From Sneathia sanguinegens (GTDB lineage: Bacteria > Fusobacteriota > Fusobacteriia > Fusobacteriales > Leptotrichiaceae), in the NCBI RefSeq assembly GCF_042033325.1, contig NZ_CP160095.1: a stretch of 64,000 nt of DNA; one strand, 5' to 3'. The number at the start of each line of letters is the position of its first letter. Positions within the stretch are counted from its first letter, which is position 1. The notes below the pieces were generated by a model, which was not told the DNA's origin, did no database searches, and worked only from the letters and a program-made list of their open reading frames with translations. The translations under genes were made by a program, and so were the position numbers. Shown here piece after piece: positions 25,915 through 35,120 of the stretch.

Positions 25915-27062
25915 TTGAATAAACCTTGTAAAATTAATGCTAAGGCTCCATCACCTGTAATATTACATGCTGTTCCAAAGCTATCTTGAAGTGCAAATAT
26001 TGTTAGCATTAGTGCAACGCCTGTATCGTTAAAATGCAAAACTGATATAATTATACCTAAGGAAGCAAGAACTGTACCTCCAGGTACTCCAGGAGCACCA
26101 ACTGCAAATATACCAAGTAATAATATAAATAGTATCATTGTAGATAAACTAGGTAATTGATTATATAAAATTTGTGAAACAGTCATAAGAAAAAATACTT
26201 CTGTTAGTACTGAACCACATAGATGAGTTGTAGAACCTAAAGGTATTGCGAAATCAACTATATCATCATCTAGTACTTTTGATTTTTTAGCACAATTAAG
26301 AGCCATAGGCAATGTAGCTGCAGAAGACATAGTTCCAATAGCTGTTAAATAGGCAGGGCCATAATATTTTAATAAATCAAATGGATTTTTCTTTGATATA
26401 AAGCCTGCAATTGAGTATAAAATAAATAGCCAAACATAATGTGCAATTATAACAATAATAACTATCTTTAAGAAAACAGGTAATTGTTTTGTAATAGTTC
26501 CTTCATATGAGAGACAAGCAAAAGTGCTTGCAATAAATAAAGGAAGTATAGGAATTATTAAATTATTAACTATGCATAAAATAATATTATTAAATTCATT
26601 TAGTAAATCTTCAAATTTTTTTGAATTAGTTGTTACGACAGCTAAGCCTAATAAAATTGCAAGAATTAGTGCAGACATAACAGACATTATTGGTGGGATT
26701 TCCACTTTGAAAATTAATTTTGGTAAAATTTTTAAATTATTTACTTGGTTTACGATAGATAATCTGGGTATTAATATTCTACCAAGTATTAATGAAAAAA
26801 ATGCAGCACCTATTGATGAAATATATGATAAACAAATCATAACAAAAAGCATTTTTCCAGCATTTTTTTTCATCTTAGTTAGAGCTGGTGCGATAAAACC
26901 TAGAATAATTAATGGAATTACAAAGAAAATTATTTGTGCTAAAATAAATTTTATAGTATTTATTATACCAATTACCATTTCATTTGAAAAAATTCCAATA
27001 ATTATACCTATTACAACTGCGATACATAATTTAATTATTAAAGAATCTTTAAGTTTTAGCAT
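25899..27062 (-). CDS. Dicarboxylate/amino-acid:cation symporter (SstT/GltP-type)
   Basis: A DAACS-family (glutamate/serine-threonine transporter fold) membrane protein of 387 aa with eight predicted helices and two re-entrant hairpins. AIGTMSSAATLPMALNC forms the HP1 Ser-rich tip, PLGSTTHLCGS is the conserved TM7-like segment, and DSFGTACNITGDGA carries the NxxGD cation/substrate site. It is the last gene of a minus-strand operon after ilvA-type threonine ammonia-lyase (10 bp away), so Ser/Thr uptake is likely. Substrate is inferred from context. Confidence 0.85.
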   Translation of the reverse strand: MLKLKDSLIIKLCIAVVIGIIIGIFSNEMVIGIINTIKFILAQIIFFVIPLIILGFIAPALTKMKKNAGKMLFVMICLSYISSIGAAFFSLILGRILIPRLSIVNQVNNLKILPKLIFKVEIPPIMSVMSALILAILLGLAVVTTNSKKFEDLLNEFNNIILCIVNNLIIPILPLFIASTFACLSYEGTITKQLPVFLKIVIIVIIAHYVWLFILYSIAGFISKKNPFDLLKYYGPAYLTAIGTMSSAATLPMALNCAKKSKVLDDDIVDFAIPLGSTTHLCGSVLTEVFFLMTVSQILYNQLPSLSTMILFILLLGIFAVGAPGVPGGTVLASLGIIISVLHFNDTGVALMLTIFALQDSFGTACNITGDGALALILQGLFKKRKK

Positions 27063-27072
27063 ATAAGCCTCC

Positions 27073-28278
27073 CTAATTTTTATTTACGATAAACCCCTCT
27101 TTTTTTAATATGTTTAATACATCATTTCCATGTTCTTTGTTTTTACATTCTAGAACAATACTTAATAATTGTTCATTAACATTCAAATCACTATCATATC
27201 TTGTTTGATTAAGATAAAGAATATTTACCTTATTATTTTTTAATATTTCTGTAACTTTATTAACTTGTCCTATAGAATCAGATAATTTTATTGTTAAATG
27301 CATTCTTCTTCCTTGGATTATTTGTGCTTTATTAACAATTTTTTCGATATTATTTATATCAATATTTCCTCCAGAAATAATGCAGCACACATTTTTATTT
27401 CTTACATCTACTTTATGTGATAAAAGACCTGCAAGCGAAGTTGCACCAGCACCTTCAGCAACTATTTTTGATTTTTCTAGTAAAAATAAGATGGATTTAA
27501 CTATATTATCTTCACTGACTGTGATAATATCATCAACATATTTCTTTATTATTTCAAAAGTTTTGTCACCTGCTTTTGCAACAGCTATTCCATCAGCAAG
27601 TGTTGAACAAGAGTTAAGGCAAATAGGTTTTCCTACTTCAATAGCTCTTTTCATAGATGCAGCTCCTTCTGCTTCAACTCCAACTATTTTAATATTTGGA
27701 TTAATACTTTTTGCAGCAATAGCAACACCAGCTAATAAACCACCTCCACCAACAGGAGCAAAGATTATATCCATTTTTTCACATTCATTTAATATTTCAA
27801 GACCAATAGTTCCTTGACCAGCAATAACATAATCATCATTAAAAGGGTGTAAAAATACTAATTTTTCTTTTTCTTGAATTTCAAGTGCTTTTTGGTAAGC
27901 CATATCATAATATGAACCATATTGAACAACACGAGCTCCATAGCTTTTTGTAGCACTTACTTTTGATAGAGGTGCATTTTCTGGCATTACTATAGTAGCT
28001 GATATATTTGCAGCCTTTGCTCCAAGTGCAACACCTTGTGCATGATTTCCAGCCGAGGAAGCAATAACACCACATTTTTTCTCATTATCACTTAAATTCA
28101 TTATTTTATTTATAGCACCACGAACTTTAAATGAACCAGTTCTTTGTAAATTTTCAAGTTTCAAATAAACTTTGGCATCTGTAAGTTCATCTAAAGTTGG
28201 ACATTCCATTAATGGAGTCTTTTTAATACTACTTTTAATATTTTCATAAGCTTTTCTTATATCGTTCAAATTAATCAT
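27073..28278 (-). CDS. ilvA: Threonine ammonia-lyase with ACT domain
   Basis: A PLP enzyme of 401 aa that deaminates threonine (and serine) to 2-oxobutyrate (or pyruvate). The PLP Lys is Lys51 in GSFKVRGA. The phosphate-binding glycine loop is APVGGGGLLAG, and SSAGNHAQGVAL is the substrate loop. A C-terminal ACT-like domain (about 325-401) suggests allosteric control. Placement between an alanine symporter and a Ser/Thr transporter indicates a catabolic rather than isoleucine-biosynthetic role, so tdcB is an equally fair name. Confidence 0.92.
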   Translation of the reverse strand: MINLNDIRKAYENIKSSIKKTPLMECPTLDELTDAKVYLKLENLQRTGSFKVRGAINKIMNLSDNEKKCGVIASSAGNHAQGVALGAKAANISATIVMPENAPLSKVSATKSYGARVVQYGSYYDMAYQKALEIQEKEKLVFLHPFNDDYVIAGQGTIGLEILNECEKMDIIFAPVGGGGLLAGVAIAAKSINPNIKIVGVEAEGAASMKRAIEVGKPICLNSCSTLADGIAVAKAGDKTFEIIKKYVDDIITVSEDNIVKSILFLLEKSKIVAEGAGATSLAGLLSHKVDVRNKNVCCIISGGNIDINNIEKIVNKAQIIQGRRMHLTIKLSDSIGQVNKVTEILKNNKVNILYLNQTRYDSDLNVNEQLLSIVLECKNKEHGNDVLNILKKEGFIVNKN

Positions 28279-28303
28279 ATTTTTTCACCTCAAGATAAAA
28301 TAA

Positions 28304-29698
28304 TTATTTCCAATAATCTAATTTTGTATCATCTAAGCCTATATTCTTTGCAATAAAAATAGGATCTAAGCCTTTTTTTAGTTGTGATTTATAATCATCT
28401 AATGCACGAAAAGCAATATTAGATAAGTATAGAATAGTAGGTATATTAATTAAGCACATGATTCCCATTAAGAAATCAGATAAGTTCCATGCAAAGTCCA
28501 TTTTCATTCCACAACCTAAGAAAATGAAAATACTCGCAAGTATTCTATAAGCAATTTGAAAGTTTTTTGACGGGTCTTTTTTTAAGCAATATGCAATACA
28601 AGAGTCAACATAATATAAATTTCCTAAAAGTGTAGTGAAAGAAAACAATGCAAGTGAAAAAGTAATAAATATATGCCCATAGAAACCAAAAATAGTAGCT
28701 AATGACATTTGTACATATTTAGCACCGGCAATATTAGCTTGAGGTTCAATTCCAGATGAAAGACATATAAATGCAGTTGCAGAGCAAATAACTAAAGTGT
28801 CTATGAAAACTGAAATCATTTGTACAAGACCTTGTTTAACAGGATGAGTAGTCATTGAACTAGCAGCAGCATTTGGACTTGAACCCATACCAGCTTCATT
28901 TGAATATAGTCCTCTTTTAATTCCTTCAACTAAGCAAGAACTTGAAATACCACCAAATATTGCTCTAAAGTTAAAAGCATCTAAAAAAATTCTTTTCATT
29001 ACACTTGGAAAAAGAGTATAATTTTTAAAAATAATTATTAGTGAAACTAAAATAAATATAAGCCCCATTAAAGGAACTAATATACTTGTTACTTTTATTA
29101 TTCTCTTTCCTCCACCTAATATACAAAATCCAGCTATTATAGATAGAAATAGACCTATTAACCAAGGTGTAGTTTTAGGATTGTAAAAAGTATAGACTCT
29201 AAATGAATCTTGTAAATTAAAGGAAGCTAACATGTTGAAACCAACAGCATAAGTTAAAATTAAACTAATAGCAAATATTAAACCTAGAGTTTTGCTTCCA
29301 ATACCATTTTGTATGTAATAAGATGGACCACCATATGAACCATTTTTACCCTTTTTCTTGTAAATTTGTGCTAAGGTAGATTTAATAAAGGCTGATGATG
29401 AACCAATAATAGCAATTATCCACATCCAAAATATTGCTCCATAACCACCTATGCATATAGCATTTGAAACCCCAACGATATTACCAGTTCCAACTCTTGA
29501 AGCAGTTGAAACCATTAATGCTTGAAATGATGAGACTTCGCCTTTTTTAGGAGTTTCAGTGATTACTGAAAAGGCATTTTTTAATAAACTTAATTGAATT
29601 AATCCTGTTTTAAATGTGAAATAAAGTCCACTAGCAATTAAAAGTATTATCAATATAGGATAATATAGAATTGCATTTATACTATTTAAAAAATTCAT
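28304..29698 (-). CDS. Sodium:alanine symporter (AGCS family)
   Basis: A 464-aa transporter with about ten transmembrane helices. Family signatures are STASRVGTGNIVGVSNAICI (split here at 20 residues), GPSYYIQNGIG and the GLYSNEAGMGSSPNAA box, in which the Asn/Glu side chains contact substrate. AGCS proteins import alanine or glycine with Na+. It is first in the minus-strand operon; the ilvA start is 25 bp downstream. A GGGGGAAAT stretch precedes the ATG. It would feed amino acids to fermentative catabolism. Confidence 0.92.
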   Translation of the reverse strand: MNFLNSINAILYYPILIILLIASGLYFTFKTGLIQLSLLKNAFSVITETPKKGEVSSFQALMVSTASRVGTGNIVGVSNAICIGGYGAIFWMWIIAIIGSSSAFIKSTLAQIYKKKGKNGSYGGPSYYIQNGIGSKTLGLIFAISLILTYAVGFNMLASFNLQDSFRVYTFYNPKTTPWLIGLFLSIIAGFCILGGGKRIIKVTSILVPLMGLIFILVSLIIIFKNYTLFPSVMKRIFLDAFNFRAIFGGISSSCLVEGIKRGLYSNEAGMGSSPNAAASSMTTHPVKQGLVQMISVFIDTLVICSATAFICLSSGIEPQANIAGAKYVQMSLATIFGFYGHIFITFSLALFSFTTLLGNLYYVDSCIAYCLKKDPSKNFQIAYRILASIFIFLGCGMKMDFAWNLSDFLMGIMCLINIPTILYLSNIAFRALDDYKSQLKKGLDPIFIAKNIGLDDTKLDYWK

Positions 29699-29746
29699 AA
29701 TTTCCCCCTTTTTTTATTTGTGTAAATTTTATCATAATTAAATAAA

Positions 29747-30184
29747 TTAATCAAAAATTATACATTTATTAAAAGAGGAATTTTTTATTAGTTCAATAAT
29801 TTTCTTTGGATATACAGTATATTTATCTATAGTATTTAAATCTAACCAATAAAATTTATTTATTTTTTCTTCTTCTTTATTTTTAAAATTTTTATCAGGA
29901 AGCCCTTTTATATCAATTAAAAAATAAAAGCAAACTTCATGATTTCCATTGTAAAAAGCTTCATGCACATAAATACATTCATTTATAGTACAATTAAAAC
30001 CAAGTTCTTCTTTTATTTCTCTTTTTAAAGCAACTTTTGCATTTTCATTTATGTGTATTCTACCTCCTGGTAAATAAAAATAAGTGCCTTTATCATTTAT
30101 ACATAATAATTTGTTATTTTTAATAATGATACCTCTTGTTCTTAAATTAAAATTAGTACCAGATATATTTGTTGAAATATCCAT
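29747..30184 (-). CDS. Nudix hydrolase
   Basis: A 145-aa Nudix-fold pyrophosphohydrolase. The Nudix box GGRIHINENAKVALKREIKE continuing to ELGF fits G-x5-E-x7-REUxEExGU exactly, with all catalytic Glu present. The surrounding FYLPGG and YWLDL are typical of small housecleaning members. The substrate cannot be predicted. An extended -10 (TGT-TACAAT, at 30207-30215 on the minus strand) and a GGCGG site precede the start. It is divergent from the arginine deiminase operon. Confidence 0.88.
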   Translation of the reverse strand: MDISTNISGTNFNLRTRGIIIKNNKLLCINDKGTYFYLPGGRIHINENAKVALKREIKEELGFNCTINECIYVHEAFYNGNHEVCFYFLIDIKGLPDKNFKNKEEEKINKFYWLDLNTIDKYTVYPKKIIELIKNSSFNKCIIFD

Positions 30185-30221
30185 ATTTATGCACCGCCTT
30201 TAATATATTGTAACATAAAAA

Positions 30222-30249
30222 TTGAAAAATAAAAAAAATGTGATAAAAT
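30222..30249 (+). promoter_or_regulatory. Promoter of the arginine deiminase operon
   Basis: TTGAAA (30222-30227), a 16-nt spacer and TAAAAT (30244-30249), 119 bp before the arcA ATG. The long leader between them contains a tiny ORF with its own ribosome-binding site. Confidence 0.65.
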
Positions 30250-30320
30250 GAAATTAGAAATATACAAAAAAATATTTGCTAATTTTCCATATTTGTAAAA
30301 AAAAGGAGGTTATAATTATA

Positions 30321-30350
30321 ATGAACATAAGGAAAATATGTTTAGTATAA
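30321..30350 (+). CDS. Candidate 9-residue leader peptide upstream of arcA
   Basis: AAAAGGAGGT at 30301-30310 is the strongest ribosome-binding site in this leader, and precedes an ATG encoding MNIRKICLV and stop. It contains one AGG Arg codon. The arcA site GAGGAGG (30353-30359) begins just after the stop. Translation of the leader could influence arcA. The 11-nt spacing is longer than optimal, so this is tentative. Confidence 0.35.
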   Translation: MNIRKICLV

Positions 30351-30367
30351 TAGAGGAGGCCAAATTT

Positions 30368-31585
30368 ATGGTTATAAATGTAAGAAGTGAAATTAACAGA
30401 TTAAAAAAAGTATTACTTCACAGACCTGGAAATGAATTATTGAATTTAACACCAGATTCTCTACAAAGATTACTATTCGATGATGTTCCATTTTTAAAAG
30501 TTGCACAAAAAGAGCATGATGCTTTTGCACAAATTTTAAGAAATAATGGAGTAGAAGTTGTTTATTTAGAAGACTTAGTTGCAGAAACTCTTGATAGTTC
30601 TGAAGAATTAAAAGTAAAGTTTTTAACACAATTTATTGAAGAAGGTGGAGTTAAACATGAAGTTTATAAAAAAGCTTTACTAGATTTTTTCTTGAAATAT
30701 AAGGATACAAAAGAAATGGTATTAAAAACTATGGAAGGTGTTAACATGTCAGAACTAAATATGCCAAGACATGATTTGGTTAGCTATTTAGAAGATCCGA
30801 CAGAATTAATATTAGATCCTATGCCAAACCTATATTTCACAAGAGATCCTTTTGCTTCAGTACAAAATGGTGTTATATTAAATAGAATGTATTCAGTTAC
30901 TAGAAATAGGGAAACTATTTATGCTTACTATATTTTCCATTATCATCCAGAATATAAAGGAAAAGTTACAATGTTTTATGATAGAACTAATCCATTTCAT
31001 ATAGAAGGTGGAGATGTTTTAAATATTAATAATGAAACACTTGCTATAGGTATTTCACAAAGAACAGAAGCTGCAGCGATAGATTTGGCAGCTAAGAAGT
31101 TACTATTTGATAAAGAAAATTCAAATATTAAAACAATATTAGCATTTAGAATAGCTGAATCAAGAGCATTTATGCACTTAGATACAGTATTTACACAAAT
31201 AGATTATGATAAATTTAGTGTTCACCCAGCAATTTTAGGACCTTTAGAAGTTTATGAAATTACTAGAAATGGGGATGACATAAAGGTAATTAAAAAAGAA
31301 GGTAAATTAGAAGATATTTTGTCTAACTGCCTAGGTAAGAAAGTAACATTAATACCTTGTGGTGGCGGAAATAGAATAGCTGCAGAAAGAGAACAATGGA
31401 ATGATGGATCTAATACATTATGTATAGCTCCAGGTACTGTTGTAGTTTATGATAGAAATGAAGTTACAAATGCCTTATTAAGAGAACATGGTATTAATGT
31501 AATAGAAATGCCAAGTGCTGAATTATCAAGAGGTCGTGGAGGACCTAGATGTATGAGTATGCCATTAATAAGAGAAAATGATTAG
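30368..31585 (+). CDS. arcA: Arginine deiminase
   Basis: ArcA hydrolyses arginine to citrulline and ammonia, the first step of the energy-yielding ADI pathway. I place the start at ATG 30368 (405 aa) behind GAGGAGG, because VINVRSEINRLKKVLLHRPG is the family N-terminus; an in-frame ATG at 30338 is less likely. Catalytic motifs visible are NLYFTRDPFAS, HIEGGDVL (His/Glu), FMHLDTVFT and the nucleophile Cys in GRGGPRCMSMP near the C-terminus. It is the first gene of a four-gene operon. Confidence 0.96.
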   Translation: MVINVRSEINRLKKVLLHRPGNELLNLTPDSLQRLLFDDVPFLKVAQKEHDAFAQILRNNGVEVVYLEDLVAETLDSSEELKVKFLTQFIEEGGVKHEVYKKALLDFFLKYKDTKEMVLKTMEGVNMSELNMPRHDLVSYLEDPTELILDPMPNLYFTRDPFASVQNGVILNRMYSVTRNRETIYAYYIFHYHPEYKGKVTMFYDRTNPFHIEGGDVLNINNETLAIGISQRTEAAAIDLAAKKLLFDKENSNIKTILAFRIAESRAFMHLDTVFTQIDYDKFSVHPAILGPLEVYEITRNGDDIKVIKKEGKLEDILSNCLGKKVTLIPCGGGNRIAAEREQWNDGSNTLCIAPGTVVVYDRNEVTNALLREHGINVIEMPSAELSRGRGGPRCMSMPLIREND

Positions 31586-31602
31586 AGAAAGGAAAAAAGA
31601 AA

Positions 31603-32595
31603 ATGCCAAAGAATTTACAAGGAAGAAGTTTTTTAAAATTATTAGATTTTACAAGTCAAGATATAAGATATTTGTTAGATTTATCAAAAAAATTTAAGGA
31701 ATTAAAATTAACTAGAACACCACATAAGTATCTTGAAGGTAAAAATATTGCATTATTATTTGAAAAAACATCAACAAGAACTAGATGTGCATTTGAAGTT
31801 GCAGGGTATGATTTAGGTATGGGAGTTACATATCTAGAACCAGGTTCATCACAAATGGGTAAAAAAGAAAGTATTGCAGATACAGCTAGAGTACTAGGTA
31901 GAATGTATGATGGAATAGAATATAGAGGTTTTTCACAAGATTTAGTACAAGAATTATCAGATAAAGCTGGTGTTCCTGTTTGGAATGGTTTAACAGATAT
32001 GTTCCATCCAACACAAATGCTTGCTGACTTATTAACAATTGAAGAAAACTTTGGGCATTTAAAGGGTATAAATTTTACATTTATGGGTGATGCAAGAAAT
32101 AATGTGGCTAATTCATTATTAATAGCTTGTGCAAAAATGGGACTTAATTTTACAGCTTGTGGACCTAAGGAATTAGTTCCAAAAGAATTATTAATTGAAA
32201 AAGCAAAAGAAATTGCAAAAGAAACTGGAGCAAAGATAAAATTTACTGAAAATGTTGAAGAAGGTTGTAAAAATGCAGATGTAATTTATACAGATATTTG
32301 GGTATCAATGGGAGAACCAGATTTTGTTTGGGAACAAAGAATAAAATTATTAAGTCCTTATCAAGTAAATAAAAAAGCTATGGAATATGCAAATTCTGAA
32401 GCAATTTTCTTACATTGTTTACCATCATTCCATGATAGAAATACAACAATAGGTGAACAAATATTTGAAAAATATGGTTTACCTGAAATGGAAGTTGCAA
32501 ATGAAATCTTTGAAGGCCCTCAATCAAAGGTTTTTGATGAAGCTGAAAATAGAATGCATACAATAAAAGCAGTTATGTATGCAACATTAAAATAA
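31603..32595 (+). CDS. arcB: Ornithine carbamoyltransferase (catabolic)
   Basis: The 330-aa enzyme converts citrulline and phosphate to ornithine and carbamoyl phosphate in the ADI direction. Motifs are the carbamoyl-phosphate loop EKTSTRTRCAFEVA, FHPTQMLADLLTI, the ornithine-binding DIWVSMGE and HCLPSFHD with the catalytic Cys. The usual HCLPAFHD carries Ala where this has Ser. An AGAGAAAGG site precedes the ATG. It overlaps arcC by one base. Operon position identifies the catabolic role. Confidence 0.95.
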   Translation: MPKNLQGRSFLKLLDFTSQDIRYLLDLSKKFKELKLTRTPHKYLEGKNIALLFEKTSTRTRCAFEVAGYDLGMGVTYLEPGSSQMGKKESIADTARVLGRMYDGIEYRGFSQDLVQELSDKAGVPVWNGLTDMFHPTQMLADLLTIEENFGHLKGINFTFMGDARNNVANSLLIACAKMGLNFTACGPKELVPKELLIEKAKEIAKETGAKIKFTENVEEGCKNADVIYTDIWVSMGEPDFVWEQRIKLLSPYQVNKKAMEYANSEAIFLHCLPSFHDRNTTIGEQIFEKYGLPEMEVANEIFEGPQSKVFDEAENRMHTIKAVMYATLK

Positions 32596-33530
32596 TGAAA
32601 AAAAGAATTGTAATAGCTTTAGGAGGAAATGCTCTAGGTAAGACACCTGAACAACAATTAGAATTAGTTCGTGGAACTGCTAGAGTGATAGTTGAAATGG
32701 CCAAAGAGGGATATGATATAATAGTTGGTCATGGAAATGGACCTCAAGTTGGAATGATAAATCTTGCAATGGATTATGCAGCAAATGGAAGTGCTGGGAC
32801 ACCATATATGCCTTTTGCTGAATGTGGAGCTATGAGTCAAGGTTACATAGGATATCATTTACAACAAGCTATAAGGGAAGAATTAAAAAGACAACAACTA
32901 GAAAAAGATGTTATTTCAGTTGTTACACAAGTATTAGTTGATCCAAAAGATAAAGCTTTTGAAAATCCAACAAAACCAGTTGGAATGTTTTATACAAAGG
33001 AACAAGCAGATAAAATTTCAAAAGAAAAAAATTTCGTATTTGTTGAAGATGCAGGTAGAGGTTATAGAAGGGTTGTGCCATCTCCATTACCACTTGAAAT
33101 TATTGAATTAAATAGCATAGAAAAATTAGTTAATGCTAATACTATAGTTATAGCAGTTGGTGGCGGAGGAATACCGGTAATAAATACAATTAATGGTTTA
33201 AAGGGAGTAGATGCAGTAATAGATAAAGATAGATCTAGTGCAAAATTAGCCTTAGATTTAAAAGCAGATATGTTAGTTATATTAACAGCGGTTGACAATG
33301 TTTATATAAATTATAATAAGGTTAATCAAGAAAAATTATCTACATTGACTTTAGATGAAGCAAATCGCTATATAAAAGAAGGTCAGTTCGCTAAAGGAAG
33401 TATGTTACCTAAAGTTGAAGCTTGTATTGATTTTGTTAAACACTCAAATAATGCTACAGCATTGATTACATCTCTAGAAAAAGCAGCTCAAGCTTTAAAA
33501 GGTGAAGTTGGAACAATTATAAAAAAATAA
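32595..33530 (+). CDS. arcC: Carbamate kinase
   Basis: ArcC transfers phosphate from carbamoyl phosphate to ADP, yielding ATP, ammonia and CO2: the energy-conserving step. The 311 aa contain IALGGNALGKTPEQQ, VGHGNGPQVGMI, YMPFAECGAMSQGYIGYHLQ (split), AVGGGGIPVI and KDRSSAKLALDLKADMLVIL, all typical. The internal Lys at VIDKDRSSA is the ATP-phosphate contact. It is followed 25 bp later by the YfcC-type antiporter. Confidence 0.96.
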   Translation: MKKRIVIALGGNALGKTPEQQLELVRGTARVIVEMAKEGYDIIVGHGNGPQVGMINLAMDYAANGSAGTPYMPFAECGAMSQGYIGYHLQQAIREELKRQQLEKDVISVVTQVLVDPKDKAFENPTKPVGMFYTKEQADKISKEKNFVFVEDAGRGYRRVVPSPLPLEIIELNSIEKLVNANTIVIAVGGGGIPVINTINGLKGVDAVIDKDRSSAKLALDLKADMLVILTAVDNVYINYNKVNQEKLSTLTLDEANRYIKEGQFAKGSMLPKVEACIDFVKHSNNATALITSLEKAAQALKGEVGTIIKK

Positions 33531-33555
33531 GTTTATATAGAAAGAAGGTAAGATT

Positions 33556-35010
33556 ATGGCAAAGAAGGAAAGAAAATCACTTTCTGCATATTCAATAATC
33601 TTGATTTTGCTTATTGTATTAGCTATTTTAACATGGCTATTACCACATTTACCTAGTACAATAACTGGGGAAATGATAGAAAAAGATTCTTCATTAGTTA
33701 CTGGTGTAAATCGTGCAACAATTTCAGATATCTTCATGGCACCATTTAATGGTTTTAAAGATGCAATAGATGTTTGTGTCTTTGTCTTATTTCTTGGTGG
33801 ATTTTTAGGAATAGTTACCAAAACAAAAGCTTTGGATGCTGGTATAGCTGCCTTAGTCAGAAAATTAAAAGGTAATGAAATTATACTAATACCAATATTA
33901 ATGACTTTATTTTCAATAGGTGGATCAACTTATGGAATGGCAGAAGAAACAATAGCATTTTACACATTAATTTGTTCTACAATGGTTGCTGCAGGATTTG
34001 ATACTATGGTTGGAGCAGCTGTAATATTGCTTGGAGCAGGTGTTGGTTGTCTAGGATCAACTATTAATCCATTTGCAACAGGTATCGCAATGGCAACAGT
34101 TGTTGATGGAGGATTGAAAGTTGAAAATGCATATATATTAATACTAGGTGTTATTTTATGGATAACTTCATTGATTGCAGCTATTATATATGTTATGAGA
34201 TATGCAGAAAAAGTAAAAAGAGATAAGGGTTCAATATTTTTATCATTAAGAGAACAAAAAGAAATGAATGAACATTTTGGACATGTAGATTTTAATGAAG
34301 TAGACTTTACAAGTAAACAAAAAGTAACTTTAATAGTTTTTGCAATAACATTTATAGTTATGATTATTTCATTAATAGCATGGGGAAAATATGATATTCA
34401 TGTATTTGAAGGTTGGTCATCATTTTTAACAGGTGTTCCTTTAGGTGAATGGTACTTTGGTGAATTATCAATGTGGTTTACATTTATGGGATTAATAATA
34501 GCAATTATTAATAAATATAGTGAAAAAGAAACTATTGATGCCTTCTTAGCAGGATCAGCAGATATTTTATCAGTAGTATTGATTATTGCATTATCACGTG
34601 GAGTATCAGTATTAATGAAAAATACATATCTTGATAAATATATATTGAATATGGCATCAATGAAATTAGCAGGTTTACCAGCAATAGTATTTGCACCAGC
34701 TTCATATATATTATATATGATTTTATCATTCTTAATACCATCAACATCAGGACTTGCAACTGTTTCATTACCAATAATGGCACCATTAACTCAAAGTATT
34801 GGATTTAGACCTGAAGTAATGATTATGATATTCTCAGGAGCCTGTGGTTTAATTAACTTAATAACTCCAACATCAGGAGTAGTTATGGGAGGTTTATCAA
34901 CAGCAAAAGTAGAATTTGGAACTTATGTAAAATGGGTTATGAAATTATTAGGAATAATATTTATATTAAATGTTGTTATTTTAACAATAGCTATGTATGT
35001 AATTAAATAA
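33556..35010 (+). CDS. YfcC-family transporter, probable arginine/ornithine antiporter
   Basis: A 484-aa membrane protein with about twelve helices from the YfcC/ArcD-like group of the ion-transporter superfamily. Signatures are VFLGGFLGIVTKTKALDAGI, GGSTYGMAEETIAFYTLI, GAGVGCLGSTINPFATGIA and the near C-terminal ITPTSGVVMGGL. Its position as the last gene of the arc operon strongly suggests electroneutral exchange of arginine for ornithine. The family also includes dicarboxylate and unknown transporters, so substrate is inferred from context. Confidence 0.88.
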   Translation: MAKKERKSLSAYSIILILLIVLAILTWLLPHLPSTITGEMIEKDSSLVTGVNRATISDIFMAPFNGFKDAIDVCVFVLFLGGFLGIVTKTKALDAGIAALVRKLKGNEIILIPILMTLFSIGGSTYGMAEETIAFYTLICSTMVAAGFDTMVGAAVILLGAGVGCLGSTINPFATGIAMATVVDGGLKVENAYILILGVILWITSLIAAIIYVMRYAEKVKRDKGSIFLSLREQKEMNEHFGHVDFNEVDFTSKQKVTLIVFAITFIVMIISLIAWGKYDIHVFEGWSSFLTGVPLGEWYFGELSMWFTFMGLIIAIINKYSEKETIDAFLAGSADILSVVLIIALSRGVSVLMKNTYLDKYILNMASMKLAGLPAIVFAPASYILYMILSFLIPSTSGLATVSLPIMAPLTQSIGFRPEVMIMIFSGACGLINLITPTSGVVMGGLSTAKVEFGTYVKWVMKLLGIIFILNVVILTIAMYVIK

Positions 35011-35020
35011 TATATACTTT

Positions 35021-35051
35021 AAAGGGAAAGTAGAAACTTTCCCTTTTTTAT
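35021..35051 (+). terminator. Terminator of the arginine deiminase operon
   Basis: A perfect 10-bp stem (AAAGGGAAAG, loop TAGAAA, CTTTCCCTTT) runs into TTTATTTTATT. Confidence 0.88.
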
Positions 35052-35059
35052 TTTATTAA

Positions 35060-35088
35060 TTGAAGTTGTTTAGTACTTGTAGTATAAT
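35060..35088 (+). promoter_or_regulatory. Promoter of the autotransporter gene
   Basis: TTGAAG (35060-35065), a 17-nt spacer and a perfect TATAAT (35083-35088), 32 bp before the ATG at 35121, which has an AAGGAGA site. Confidence 0.75.
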
Positions 35089-35120
35089 TAAATAAGAAAA
35101 GTGAGAGTAAGGAGAAACCT

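Noticed and set aside
26524..27066. 180-aa + strand frame opposite the DAACS transporter
   Set aside because: Antisense shadow of a membrane protein gene; composition follows from the hydrophobic codons on the other strand.
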